Assembly (NCBI RefSeq): GCF_020509005.1
Contig: NC_063018.1
Location: 2,542,001 to 2,606,000, forward strand
DNA: 64,000 nucleotides
Direction: 5' to 3'
Source of the DNA: Fulvia fulva
Lineage: Eukaryota > Ascomycota > Dothideomycetes > Mycosphaerellales > Mycosphaerellaceae
This document shows positions 20,932 through 31,252 of this stretch, in pieces; position 1 is the stretch's first letter; the number at the start of each line of letters is the position of its first letter. Made by a program: the position numbers and the translations under genes. Below the pieces are notes generated by a model. The model saw nothing but the letters and a program-made list of their open reading frames with translations. It was not told the DNA's origin and ran no database searches.

Positions 20932-21426
20932 ATGGAAGAGGTCCATCCGCCAGAAGCGAGAGAAGATGAACGAACCATCCGGCCTGATCCGCATGCTTTT
21001 GTGCCTGCCTGGCTCCTTCGGAGGCTGTCACCATGCGCTCTGAAGAGATACAAAGAGATATTGACATTCGTAGTACCTCAAGAACCACGCTACATCTCGA
21101 CACTAACATCACGCCAGTGTCTTGCACTGGCCATTGACACCTGCAAGAGGCAGCGTGCGCCGTGGACGCCTCTTTTGCAAGGCGACAGCTGCCTCAAGGA
21201 AGACTCAGTAGTAAACATCTTCATGATTGGATCAGTCCTCACGCAAGTTTCACAGATACATCAGACCAAGGACCAAGTTCCTACACAACACTTTGGGGCA
21301 GGCCGCCCATGTGTGGTACTGAGAAGGCGCTTGGAAACACCGAGAGAGTCTGGAAGGCTGAGACGAACAGTCAAGAAATTGACAGTCTCGACTACGATAC
21401 CCAATGTCCTTAACTCTCTCGTGTGA
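20932..21426 (+). CDS. Possible small gene, unknown function
   Basis: A frame of 164 codons from an ATG. Inside it, a 48-base stretch starting at the GTAGTA that follows ATATTGACATTC looks like an intron (CTAAC branch site, CGCCAG acceptor) and is a multiple of three, so the frame is open either way. The start, MEEVHPPEAREDERTIRPDP, is plausible; the C-terminal third looks non-coding. No domain recognised. Weak call. Confidence 0.25.
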   Translation: MEEVHPPEAREDERTIRPDPHAFVPAWLLRRLSPCALKRYKEILTFVVPQEPRYISTLTSRQCLALAIDTCKRQRAPWTPLLQGDSCLKEDSVVNIFMIGSVLTQVSQIHQTKDQVPTQHFGAGRPCVVLRRRLETPRESGRLRRTVKKLTVSTTIPNVLNSLV

Positions 21427-21870
21427 GCAACCCTGCCCAATGGACCCTGGACGAACGTATGTCAATCGATCACCGAGTACAGTTCGAGCCTCTCTGCATG
21501 ATTTATTGACTCGGTCAACGGCTTCACAGAATTATACACAAGGTATTGACGTCCCAATCGGCAGGCCGCAACATGATAGCACGAAGATGCTCCTTCGGTC
21601 TTCCTGTGGTTGCAACCAAGCGACACATCCATGCGTCCGGTTGTGTTAATCTCCAAGCTGACGTGTAGGTAATGGGCCATTCTTTGCAGTGCGAAGAGGC
21701 TCTGTAATGGGCCGGATCTGGAGCGAGGTCTGGATGCATGGCCAAGGAAGCAGACGATATTTGGAGCACGATCAGGTTTGATGCGAGGCCTGTCCATGCA
21801 CCAATGCGATAGTCCTAGCTGGCGTTGGTAGCCTTACGGGACTGATCCAGCTACAGACAGTCTCACTTTC

Positions 21871-22323
21871 GTGGCGGATCAGATGAAAGGGTCAAAGCTT
21901 GACAGACGCTGTAGGAATGCTAACTCAATCCCGCCTGGGCAGTACAGGCCTTTCCTGAAATGGCATGAAGTCATGCTGGTCACGATTTGGTTGGTCGGTC
22001 TTGTCGCGATCTTGTCGAGAACATACACATTACCCGAGCTCATCACGTGCATGATGCTATATACAAGCTTTATAGCGCAAACCCTGATCGTTTCAGCTTT
22101 ATTACTCTGCTTCACTCCAGTTCTTCCATTCGCTGCGCACATACAGTACAGTCCTGGGCATAGTTTTTACAACCCCTGTATCTACGTTAACCCCTTCCGG
22201 CTATTGATGTCCATCTCAGAAGGTGTTGCTACCTTCAATCTCACTATCAAGAATGGGCCAAGCTCACACCTGAGGACATACAACGTATATGCAAGAGTAT
22301 GCGAGAAAGCTGCGAGGCAGTAA
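21871..22323 (+). CDS. Possible small membrane protein
   Basis: An open frame of 150 residues from an ATG at 21871. It has two hydrophobic segments: EVMLVTIWLVGLVAILSRTY (about 33-52) and a longer one with SFIAQTLIVSALLLCFTPVL (about 66-85). There is no homology I recognise, codon choice is not strongly fungal-biased, and the frame could be chance. Confidence 0.28.
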   Translation: MADQMKGSKLDRRCRNANSIPPGQYRPFLKWHEVMLVTIWLVGLVAILSRTYTLPELITCMMLYTSFIAQTLIVSALLLCFTPVLPFAAHIQYSPGHSFYNPCIYVNPFRLLMSISEGVATFNLTIKNGPSSHLRTYNVYARVCEKAARQ

Positions 22324-23153
22324 TAGCCAACCATGGAGGACACACCAGGTGGTGAGCTACGCCAAGCAGTGGATACATCCTTCCTAATGAGGAAAGGTGG
22401 AAGAACAGGGTTTGTAAAAACTATGCCCAGGACTGTATTTGCTCTAATCAACTTTCACTCGACCAACGCGACCATTTGGACCGCCACATCTATCGCGACC
22501 ACCAACCGGACAGCAATCTCGTCAATCACCCACGAATTGGAAGATGCTGTGGCTGAGCAGTCAAATGTCCGCACGCGCGTAGGATCTCTCACTCGTCGCG
22601 TTTGAGCCCGTAGGGCTGCTGCAATATCCCGGGATGCGGATTCACGGTGAGATCAGGATGAGCCACGCTGTCGAGCTCCCGAGTGGCATCTTGCCGTGGT
22701 GTGTCGAGGTGGTAGTTTGGCCCTACACCTTTCGATCTTCATTACATTTCATCGTCGCCAAGCGCGCTTGGAGGTGAGCAGACGAGAGTCTGATCAAGTT
22801 CATCCTCCTATTTTTCGTTACTGATCGCTGTCACTGGCGTCTCATCTGTGCTGCTGCTTCGTCATCTTCCTTTTCCAAAAGCGACAGAGCAGGTTTCTCA
22901 TCGGAAATAGCAGGATCTAGCGAGTTTCACCTCCTCTCGTCTGGGACGCACACCACTACCACAACCCAGGAAGGCATCCAAGGTCCGTTTCCTGACAGCA
23001 CCTGCCCGACTCGTCTATCACCACGATCCGGCACCAACGCTATCACCACCGCTGGGTCCTTGTGCAAACTCAATCAGCCTTAACCTTATCCCACGCGTTT
23101 GATCTTTTCGAACCATACATCGAAGCTCAGTATAAACAGCAGCAGGTCCCAGC
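22324..23153. promoter_or_regulatory. Upstream region of the large disordered protein
   Basis: 830 bp with no coding signal. The last 350 bp is pyrimidine-rich with CACCAC runs, as in long fungal 5' leaders. Confidence 0.35.
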
Positions 23154-25220
23154 ATGGGCTTCCTCCAGCGCGCTACTTCAGCGCGGACCATGAGAGAAGA
23201 GAACAGGGTGGCAGCAACAGTACAACAAATCGGGAAGAGGGATGATCACAAACGCAGCATGAACACAGATATTGACAGATCAGCTGGTGCTCACAGCAAG
23301 GCAGCTGACAAGCGGCCGAGTACTTCACATGGCATTGAGAGACGCAAGCGCAGTCCGTTCGAGGGTAGCACGGGACCAAGGGGAGTCAAAGAGCAGCCAC
23401 CAACGTGTCTGGAGGATCTACAAAAATCAGGGCACGTTGTGGAATACAAGGATGGGCTGGACACTTTCAGATTTCCTACACCTTCTCCGCACATGCCGTC
23501 AATGCCCAGAAGCGCCACGACGGCAACCTTTCGACATTCTCCTTTGCAAGTACAACAGGAATCGCCCGTTATCGGCGTTGCTCTTGGATCTCCAACGAAT
23601 GCACCGCCAAGTTGGGGTAGATCCTACACAGCAGATCATTTATCGTCCAGAATGACACATCAGCCTCCAAGTCGTGCGCCGCCGCCGCCGCCGACAACGC
23701 AGCCAGCAGAACCCGCAATCGCAGCCAACAGCAGTCCGAATGCGCGCAAGAAGAAGTCAAGCTGGAAGACAATCAGGACTGTATTCCGCTGGACTTCGAA
23801 GCCTGCTGTGCAGACGACGCAGCTATCAGAAACGAGTCAGCCATATTCAGAGGTGCGCGAGGCGGCACCACCTGAGCCATTGACCAAAGAGTTGGCACCA
23901 TCCGAAGCGTCCTCCCTCGACTTGCCACGACCGAGCGCCAACAAGAAGCGTCACACACGCATGCACTCAGGCTCGTCGCTGGGGACAATGGCGCCACCGA
24001 GAAGCGGGTCGCGCCTCGAAGGTCGCTCACCAGGCCTGCGATCATCCTTCATGCCAAACTTGAGAGACAAATTGCGAGCACCACGAGGAAGTGTAACACC
24101 TGACCCTGGTAAAGCCTCTGGCTGGAGCTCACCGCGGCTGCGTAAGAAGAATGAACCTTGTCACGACTCACCAATTGCTCGCGATCCTCGACATTTCTCA
24201 CCTGAACCAAGAACTCCAAGGCTCGATGTCAACTTTGAGAAGCCAGAATTTGAGCGTTACAGTGTGATGTTCGAGAAGCTCTTATCAAATGAGTCGAAGC
24301 CGTCGTTGCTGGAGCGAAGGCAGAGCAGAGCACACCGACGAAAGTCCGAGATGAGAGTTGGAGACATCAAGATAGGAGAACGACTGGAGGCTGTTGCCCA
24401 AAGCCCGGGAACCCCCAAAAGGAGCATGACTTCCCCTCATCTCGACAAGCGACTTTCCATCAGAGTCGACAGCAACGAGCGTCATCACGCAGACGATCAC
24501 GAACCATCCACCGCTGTCAATCGACCACGTCAGATGCAGCGTGCTCAAACCGCGCCGCTCAACACCACTTCGCCGCTCACAACAGTCTTTACCAGGGGCA
24601 GGAAAGTAACCCTAGAAAGTTCGCCCGAGTCGAACGAGTCCGCACTCTTTAGTGAGGGCTCGCTCCCATCGACACCAGCGACCGTCACGACCTGTACTGA
24701 CTCTTCGTCCATCAGGCGAGAATGGCAAGATGCAGAGCCAGCTTTCGACATGGTCACATCGGATCATGTTCGGGGTGTCGTGGCTGAGTCTGCTCACACG
24801 TCGACTCACTATCCTCGCGTCACATCACCAGAAGACCTAGAACGGCAGATCGTCCAAGTCAGTGTCGCACGCCAAGTCAGCGTCAGCCAGGCCAGGAGCC
24901 GAGTACAGCGCGCGGTATCCAGTGACAATTTCAAGCGGCCAGTCCGTCCGAGAGTAGTCGAGCTGAGCAAGAATCGCAAGAGCGAGGTTGGCTTGCTAGA
25001 ATCTGCTTGCGAAGACGATGATATTGATCCTGTCCCTTCGCGCGAGACGTCGAAGAGCGGGAGTGAGATCGCGCACGCAGTGCCAGAGACAATAGAGCAG
25101 GAGTATGGTACTCCTAGGCAGGCTCCTGTGAAGGCTCCGATGGGACCGTTTCCAGATCCGTTGAAGCTCAATCCGCCCACACCGATGGCTGCGACTTTTG
25201 CAGAGAGTGCGAAGAGATAG
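23154..25220 (+). CDS. Large disordered fungal protein, unknown function
   Basis: Single exon, 688 residues, good C/G-ending codon choice. Nearly all is predicted by eye to be disordered and basic: Ser/Pro/Arg-rich, with a proline run (APPPPPTTQP). Short conserved-looking islands are KKKSSWKTIRTVFRWTSKP (about 200-220), FEKPEFERYSVMFEKLLSNE (about 362-381) followed by SLLERRQSRAHRRKSEMR, and RQIVQVSVARQVSVSQARSR near 565-585 with RPRVVELSKNRKSEV after it. Many SP/TP and RxxS sites suggest kinase targets. I have the impression of a Pezizomycotina-wide family with these islands, but no function is known to me. The ATG at 23154 is the first in frame after a long leader. Confidence 0.8.
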   Translation: MGFLQRATSARTMREENRVAATVQQIGKRDDHKRSMNTDIDRSAGAHSKAADKRPSTSHGIERRKRSPFEGSTGPRGVKEQPPTCLEDLQKSGHVVEYKDGLDTFRFPTPSPHMPSMPRSATTATFRHSPLQVQQESPVIGVALGSPTNAPPSWGRSYTADHLSSRMTHQPPSRAPPPPPTTQPAEPAIAANSSPNARKKKSSWKTIRTVFRWTSKPAVQTTQLSETSQPYSEVREAAPPEPLTKELAPSEASSLDLPRPSANKKRHTRMHSGSSLGTMAPPRSGSRLEGRSPGLRSSFMPNLRDKLRAPRGSVTPDPGKASGWSSPRLRKKNEPCHDSPIARDPRHFSPEPRTPRLDVNFEKPEFERYSVMFEKLLSNESKPSLLERRQSRAHRRKSEMRVGDIKIGERLEAVAQSPGTPKRSMTSPHLDKRLSIRVDSNERHHADDHEPSTAVNRPRQMQRAQTAPLNTTSPLTTVFTRGRKVTLESSPESNESALFSEGSLPSTPATVTTCTDSSSIRREWQDAEPAFDMVTSDHVRGVVAESAHTSTHYPRVTSPEDLERQIVQVSVARQVSVSQARSRVQRAVSSDNFKRPVRPRVVELSKNRKSEVGLLESACEDDDIDPVPSRETSKSGSEIAHAVPETIEQEYGTPRQAPVKAPMGPFPDPLKLNPPTPMAATFAESAKR

Positions 25221-25790
25221 ATTTGGCAAAGCCACTTCATTCATCTAGACTGCAGTGCAGACCAAAAGGTGCAGATGGGAAGGGGACGAAGCTTTCATGA
25301 TAAGGACAGGACTCATTCATTCATTTTGTGTAGTAGACAGGATATACCCCAATGAGCAGTGGAAATAAGGCGTTTGCGTTAATGATGGCACAGGATGCAT
25401 AAGGATACCATTTACTAGATCGTAGCTTCACTCGATACGTAATATGTATGGAATAAGAACGGTGGAGGAACATCATCAATTGCTGAGCTGAAGTGGTTAA
25501 TTGATCGCTTCGCTGATTCGGCACTTGTCGTCTTCTGTGCGACCAGCGGAAGCACGGCACAGTAGCGAAGGAGGCGGCCATGGCGAAATACTCTGCTTGC
25601 AAATGCCGGCCGCCAGCGCTTGTTGTAAGTCCGAGACTGGAGCGGAGTCGAACGCGATGACCTCTTCCTACCATCTCTTCTTGAAGTTTTTTGCTTGCCA
25701 GGGTTGAGGGAGAGTGTGTTGTTATCAAAGAACCTGGATCGCAGTCAGCACCTGCCAAGGGCCGAGCGGAAACTTTGTTTGCCCGAAAGC
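25221..25790. other. Intergenic, no supported gene
   Basis: 570 bp. The transporter frame is open upstream of its ATG to about 25695 but without an ATG. Contains GAGTCGAACGCG near 25645, which resembles a tRNA T-arm on the minus strand; the stems do not pair, so no tRNA is called. Confidence 0.4.
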
Positions 25791-27221
25791 ATGTCTCACG
25801 CGTCAACGAACTCTGACTTGGACCACGACATCAACGAGAAGGGCACCAGCAGAAGCAAAGCTGGCGAAGATGGCGTTCATCTCACGGAAGGCCAGGAGGA
25901 GCTTCGTGAGGCGCCGGAGCCCACGTTCATCGCTACCGACGATGCCGACGTGACGGCCGATGGCGCCCTCGGCGCTGTTCTGGAGAAGGTCGCCTCCTCC
26001 AAACCTTCAGTCAACAACATCAAGAGTGTCCCTAATGGCGGCCTGACAGCATGGCTGCAAGTCGTGGGCAGCTTCTTCCTGTTCATGAACACATGGGGCG
26101 TTGTCAACACCTTTGGCACATACCAAACCTACTACGAAGCCGGCATCCTTGCGTCTTCGAGTCCTTCGGATATCTCATGGATCGGGTCACTGCAGGCCAC
26201 ACTCCTTATGGTCGTGGGCTCCCTAACAGGACCGGTCTATGACGCTGGCTACGTTCGCTCCTTGGTCAGTGTTGGGACGTTTCTGGTCGTGTTTGGGCAG
26301 ATGATGCTCTCCCTTTCAACAACATACTACCAAGTCTTCCTGTCGCAGGCTGTGTGCATCGGCATCGGGACTGGGTGCTTGTTCATCCCCTGTGTTGCGA
26401 TCTTGTCGACGTACTTCAGCACACGCATCGCCACCGCAGTCGGTCTGGCTGCGGCGGGAAGTAGCATTGGCGGCGTCATATATCCTGTGGTCTTCTACCG
26501 ACTTCAGCCCACCATCGGATTCCCTTGGGCGACGCGGGTCATTGGCTTCCTCATGCTGGCAACTTTGGCTGTGTCCAATGCAGTGCTCAAGGTTCGGGTC
26601 CTGCCAGCTGGAAGGAGGAAGTTCTTTGATCTTTCTGCTTGGAAAGAAGGTCCATTCACATTCTTTGTGCTGGCTACGTTTATCGGCTTTCTCGGACTGT
26701 ACACACCCTTCTTCTACCTCCAGAGCTATGCTATCCAGACTGGAATAGCAGACCCGGACTTGGCTTTTTACCTTCTTGCGATTCTTAATGCGGCCAGCAC
26801 GTTCGGACGAGTGATCCCAAATCTCATTGCTGATCGGATTGGGCCCTTCAATGTTATTATACCATGCACCTTGGCTACTGGCATATTGTGCATATGCTTG
26901 GCACCAACACGCTCCGTCGCGCCTGTCATAGTCATCGCGGTCCTGTATGGGTTCTTCTCCGGCACCTTCGTGAGCTTGCCAGCAACAATATACGTACACA
27001 TAACGGAGAATCGTGGCTTGATAGGGACGAGGATGGGTATGGGTTTCTCATGCACGGCTATTGGTATTCTCGTTGGCACACCAATCAGCGGAGCCATTCT
27101 TGATGCCAGCAGTTACACGTATGTTTGGATTTGGGGAGGCATCATGACCATTGTTGCCGCCGGGATTCTGGTGATAGCGAGAGTGTGTAAAGGCGGTTGG
27201 AAGATTATGAAAGTTGTGTAG
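25791..27221 (+). CDS. Major facilitator superfamily transporter, monocarboxylate (MCT/MCH) type
   Basis: Single exon, 476 residues, from the first ATG (MSHASTNSDLDHD). A charged cytosolic N-terminus of about 80 residues is followed by the hallmark of fungal MCT-family carriers, PNGGLTAWLQVVGSFFLFMN then TWGVVNTFGTYQTYYEAGIL. About twelve hydrophobic helices follow, with a short central loop (VRVLPAGRRKFFDLSAWKEG). The second half contains LNAASTFGRVIPNLIADRIG, equivalent to the loop motif between helices 8 and 9, and GTRMGMGFSCTAIGILVGTP. Family role: import or export of monocarboxylates or, for related fungal members, riboflavin; the substrate cannot be read from sequence. The plasma membrane is the likely site. 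No cluster partner is nearby. Confidence 0.85.
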   Translation: MSHASTNSDLDHDINEKGTSRSKAGEDGVHLTEGQEELREAPEPTFIATDDADVTADGALGAVLEKVASSKPSVNNIKSVPNGGLTAWLQVVGSFFLFMNTWGVVNTFGTYQTYYEAGILASSSPSDISWIGSLQATLLMVVGSLTGPVYDAGYVRSLVSVGTFLVVFGQMMLSLSTTYYQVFLSQAVCIGIGTGCLFIPCVAILSTYFSTRIATAVGLAAAGSSIGGVIYPVVFYRLQPTIGFPWATRVIGFLMLATLAVSNAVLKVRVLPAGRRKFFDLSAWKEGPFTFFVLATFIGFLGLYTPFFYLQSYAIQTGIADPDLAFYLLAILNAASTFGRVIPNLIADRIGPFNVIIPCTLATGILCICLAPTRSVAPVIVIAVLYGFFSGTFVSLPATIYVHITENRGLIGTRMGMGFSCTAIGILVGTPISGAILDASSYTYVWIWGGIMTIVAAGILVIARVCKGGWKIMKVV

Positions 27222-28147
27222 AACGACAGGAATGAGTATCAGATCTCAATGATAGACGACAGTCTCTTCACCACATATATGAGATTCTAAGACTATACTA
27301 TCACAGGTGCAACACTGCTTGATTCATAGTCGTTGTCGAAGAGTGAGCACTCCTTGGGCCTCGCCATGTGATTTGATGCTGACCTGTTTTGGGATGCGGG
27401 CCGTGCTCCGCTCTTTCTCCTTTGCCGATCAAGCTTCAGATGAAGATCATCCCGTCAACAACAAATGACCCTTCATTATTTTGCCAACGCCTTCCATCCA
27501 AGTCTACAACCGCCCAAACGTCCTCATCGCCACTTAAAGAAAAGTGGGAGCATGAAATGTCCTCAAAATGGCTTGAACGCATGCCAGAGCGCGACAAAGC
27601 AGCAAAACACGCAGTTCAGACAAGCTCCGCCACGCCGTTGAGAGTCGTTCGGATGGTTATCAACTTCACCTCTCGAGTCGTAGCAGCTCCACTATAGGGC
27701 GCTATAGCACAATTCATGCCTCTCTTGGACTAGCGGCAGGCTGTTAGAGCCAAGGCCCGTCTGCCGTTGCCAGCTCGCTAGCTATTCTCGATGCCTTCCA
27801 CATGGCACTCCGACGTCTAGCAAAGTCAACGTCGAGCAAGAGATTGCGAAGAGCAGTCGCGGCTGTGGCTCGCCGCTGAGAGTCGTCAGCATGCTGAGAT
27901 GATGCCGCATCCCGTGGCCAAGGGTGCGTATAGAAGAACTCTCTGCTCTTTTAACACCGCTTCCTCTTTCGCAAGCATCTTCAGCGTCTCTTCTAGACGG
28001 CAACTGTTTGTTCTTTCGCAGACTTCGCATCTGCATTCATTCCTTTCTGACCCTTTGGTCTACCACACTCCTTGCAGGCTACTGTTCGCCGTCTAGTCGA
28101 TTTCACACTATCGCATATTCCATAATCTGTTTTAGCACTAGACTATA
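27222..28147. other. Intergenic, no supported gene
   Basis: 926 bp separating the transporter from the wall protein. Frames are short and without domains. The last 150 bp before 28148 are T/C-rich, consistent with a strong fungal leader. Confidence 0.4.
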
Positions 28148-30325
28148 ATGCCTTCCTTTTCGGCATTGATCCTCACCGCTGCGGCGGCTGGATCTTCTTA
28201 CGCAGCTCTCGAGGCATACGGAGCGCCGGCGCCTCCAGCAAACGGACCAGCTGCGCCTCCAGCATATGGAGCACCGGCGGCCCCAGCATACGGGCCATCG
28301 ACCGAGAAGCCATCGGCTCCAGCATACCAGGCCCCAGCGGAGAGCTACGCACCAAAGAGCCCTGAGCACTCTTCTCACGAGCCACAGTGGTACAGCTCGC
28401 CAGCTCAACCACAGCAGTACACCACCACTTCCGCTACATATGGCCTTCCAACCCAGGCCTACGGTTACGAGAGTGCTTCCACCTCTTGCACCGAGGAGGA
28501 GGAGAAGCCCACATCGACCTTCGTGCCGTTCTACACCAACTCGGAGACCACGAAGCTAGCCAGGCCCTTCACCATGCACCCCACGATCGAGATCGACACT
28601 TCGTCGTACGCAACCACGACCAGCTTCGAGGTCCCGTACTACCCAGAGTCGACCGTCACGACATCAACCAGTGTCGAGAAGCCATACAACACTCCCAAGG
28701 TCCCATACTACCCTGAGACCAAGGTGACCGAGCATTACACCAAGCCGTACGCTTCGGTGCCATACGACTCCATCTCGACCTCCACGATGTCAAACAACGA
28801 TGTGACCATTGTTGGTGTTACCCAAGAGTACACCACGCTCTGCGACAAGACCGACACCGCCACCTACGGCGAGCAGACTGTGTACACTACGTACTCTGCC
28901 ATCTCCACTGCCACTACTGTCTACTACACCACCGTCACTGGCTCCGTCAGCATCCCCACATACTACCCACACAGTGAGACTACTCCTGCTGAGGAGACTC
29001 ATCCCGCTCAGGAGACGTACCCTGCGGAGTCCACTACTTGCACCGAAGAGGAGCACAAGACTTACCCTCAGCAGACTTACCCAGCTGAGACTTACCCGGT
29101 CGAGAGCAAGATTTACCCGGCAAAGGAGACGACACCTGTCTATGAGCACAAGACGTACCCCGTTGAGAGCAAGACTTACCCGGCCAAGGAGACGACACCA
29201 GTCTACCCGGTCGAGAGCAAGACTTACCCGGCAAAGGAGACGACACCTATCTATGAGCACAAGACGTACCCCGCTGAGAGCAAGACTTACCCGGCCAAGG
29301 AGACGACACCAGTCTACCCGGTCGAGAGCAAGACTTACCCTGTCCAGGAAACCACTCCAGTCTACGAGCACAAGACTTACCCGGTCGAGAGCAAGACTTA
29401 CCCGGCACAGGAGACTACACCTGTCTACGAACACAAGACATACCCGGCAAAGGAGACGACTCCAGTCTACGAGCACAAGACCTACCCCGTTCAGAGCCAA
29501 ACTTACCCGGTCGAGAGCAAGACTTACCCGGCAAAGGAGACCACTCCAGTTTATGAGCACAAGACTTACCCAGTCGAGAGCAAGACTTATGCACAGACTT
29601 GGTCGACCGTGGAGCAGATGACCTACCCCGTCGAGAAGACCTACCAGCAAACTAAGACCACTGAGGAGGCAAAGACATACCCAACTGCCCCCGTCTACAA
29701 GCCTTCCGAGAGCGCCCCGGTCTACAAGCCTTCCGAGAGCGCCCCGGTCTACAAGCCCTCCGAGTCTGCTCCAGTCATGGAGTACCAGCCATCGCCTTCC
29801 GCATCTGAGGCGTACCCAATGATGTCCAAGGCGACTTACGCTCCATCTGCCCCAGCCTACCAGCCGCACGAGTCTGCTCCAGCTTACGCTCCATCGGCTC
29901 CAGTCTACAGCCCAAAAGAGTCCGCCCCAGTATACAGCCCACAAGAGTCTGCCCCAGCTAACGCTCCATCTGCTCCGGCTTACCAGCCACACGAGTCTGC
30001 TCCAGCGCCAACCTACCCAGCCAGCAGCGCTACAACCACCAAGCAGGTCACCATCGTCCCAGTGCCGGCCACTGAGTACCACGGTGTCAAGTCCACAGGT
30101 ATGGCCACCTACCCGGGAGCTGCCTCGCCAACTGGAACGGCCCCCTACTACCCCGGTGCTGCCTCGCCAACTGGCTCGTACGGATACCCCAAGAGCGGCA
30201 ACAGCACTGGCAACAGCACCAAGCCATGGAACTCACCAGAGAGCTACACTGGTGGTGCAAGCGCCAACACTTTCAGCATCGCTGCTCTCACCATCATCCT
30301 CTTCGGTGCTGCATTCGCTTTGTAG
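28148..30325 (+). CDS. Repeat-rich GPI-anchored cell-wall protein
   Basis: Single exon, 725 residues, very strong C-ending codon choice, which implies high expression. Signal peptide: MPSFSALILTAAAAGSSYA, likely cut before ALEAYG. Then Pro/Ala/Tyr-rich tandem PAYG motifs, a Ser/Thr region with Tyr (TVYTTYSAISTATTVYYTTV), a long block of imperfect repeats around the unit YPVESKTYPAKETTPVYEHK (residues about 301-483), three copies of PVYKPSESA, and four or more copies of AYxPxESAP. The C-terminus is a GPI signal: small residues (GGASAN) followed by FSIAALTIILFGAAFAL. Five of the few cysteines sit in the paired TSCTEEEEK/TTCTEEEHK segments. I infer an O-mannosylated structural wall or adhesion protein. 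No enzyme domain is present. Confidence 0.88.
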   Translation: MPSFSALILTAAAAGSSYAALEAYGAPAPPANGPAAPPAYGAPAAPAYGPSTEKPSAPAYQAPAESYAPKSPEHSSHEPQWYSSPAQPQQYTTTSATYGLPTQAYGYESASTSCTEEEEKPTSTFVPFYTNSETTKLARPFTMHPTIEIDTSSYATTTSFEVPYYPESTVTTSTSVEKPYNTPKVPYYPETKVTEHYTKPYASVPYDSISTSTMSNNDVTIVGVTQEYTTLCDKTDTATYGEQTVYTTYSAISTATTVYYTTVTGSVSIPTYYPHSETTPAEETHPAQETYPAESTTCTEEEHKTYPQQTYPAETYPVESKIYPAKETTPVYEHKTYPVESKTYPAKETTPVYPVESKTYPAKETTPIYEHKTYPAESKTYPAKETTPVYPVESKTYPVQETTPVYEHKTYPVESKTYPAQETTPVYEHKTYPAKETTPVYEHKTYPVQSQTYPVESKTYPAKETTPVYEHKTYPVESKTYAQTWSTVEQMTYPVEKTYQQTKTTEEAKTYPTAPVYKPSESAPVYKPSESAPVYKPSESAPVMEYQPSPSASEAYPMMSKATYAPSAPAYQPHESAPAYAPSAPVYSPKESAPVYSPQESAPANAPSAPAYQPHESAPAPTYPASSATTTKQVTIVPVPATEYHGVKSTGMATYPGAASPTGTAPYYPGAASPTGSYGYPKSGNSTGNSTKPWNSPESYTGGASANTFSIAALTIILFGAAFAL
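29050..29597 (+). repeat. Coding tandem repeats, 42-63 bp units
   Basis: Imperfect repeats inside the wall-protein gene, built of the submodules TYPVESK, TYPAKETTPVY and EHK in changing order. Neighbouring copies are nearly identical at DNA level, so copy number may vary between strains. Confidence 0.85.
29690..29775 (+). repeat. Coding tandem repeat, three 27-bp units
   Basis: Three consecutive copies encoding PVYKPSESA; the first two differ by one or two bases, the third by a few synonymous changes. Confidence 0.85.
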
Positions 30326-31252
30326 AAGGTTGTGTGATGATGTAGAGTGACGAGGCTTTCCTCTTGTTGGAACAGAACTCTTAACGTCCGCGATTTCTTG
30401 TACATAAGCACAATGCATAGAGTCAGATCATTATCTCTTCAGCTTCACGTCAGCTTCTCCTCGTCATCAGCATATGGCCGGGGGATACAGTACATACAAT
30501 CGTATTCATTCACCGGTCCAAGCATGTAGCCGGGATAGATAAGGTCGAAACTCTGTAGCGACTCCAATCGTGGTACTCCAATTTCTTATCGGCCTAGGCT
30601 TCCGATTTCATGATACATAGCCACGATGGATGAAAGTGGCCACGAATGGATCAAGTAATATCATGCTTGCTGCTCCTGCTGCGCATGACCTCTCTGCATG
30701 TTTTCAGTATGTATGCGCTATGCAGTGTCGCTGTCGTGCATGCTGTCGCGTCGAAGCGATTGCCTTGAGTTGTATAGCATGATGCTTGCCGCTATTCGAC
30801 ACCCTGTGGTCACACACGTTGACCGTCGAGCCTGGAAACATGACTGTCATTTACATACAGCTCTACCACAGGCCACATATCCCCAGCAGCAGAAGTCTAG
30901 ACACAAGAGCCACAGATGGCTACACGTAAGCCACAACGGCCCAGATGCTTATCAGCTCCTTCCGGGAATTTTCACAAGCACAAAGATAGCGAACGCCGAC
31001 AGCGGTCACGCGCCCGCGCCCGCCACTGCTGCCCAGCAGTGCAGGCTCATTCCTCGTTATGCTGAGGCGCGAGTCCGAGTCGGTGCGGTGAGGGGAGGAC
31101 TTGGTTGCTAACGACACTGTTTCTACGACAGTGCTGCCTTCTTTCTTCTCGGCGCAGCTTATCACCATTTCTACTGCTTTCTTCAGCTGAGCTTGAGAAG
31201 GACATATCACTGACATTGATTGATTGATTAATCGTTCGACTGGCTGACTTCT
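30326..31252. other. Intergenic, no supported gene
   Basis: 927 bp. Should contain the wall-protein 3' UTR and the amidase promoter. Frames at 30698-31111 (+) and 30920-31276 (-) show no domain or usable codon bias. Confidence 0.4.

Noticed and set aside
25620..25665. tRNA-like GAGTCGAAC string on the minus strand
   Set aside because: The T-stem has at least two mismatches and the acceptor ends do not pair with any upstream segment.
28790..30082. 430-codon antisense open frame across the wall-protein gene, Leu/Arg/Gly/Trp-rich
   Set aside because: It mirrors the repeats and the strong codon bias of the sense gene, which removes antisense stops. The sense frame has signal peptide and GPI signal.
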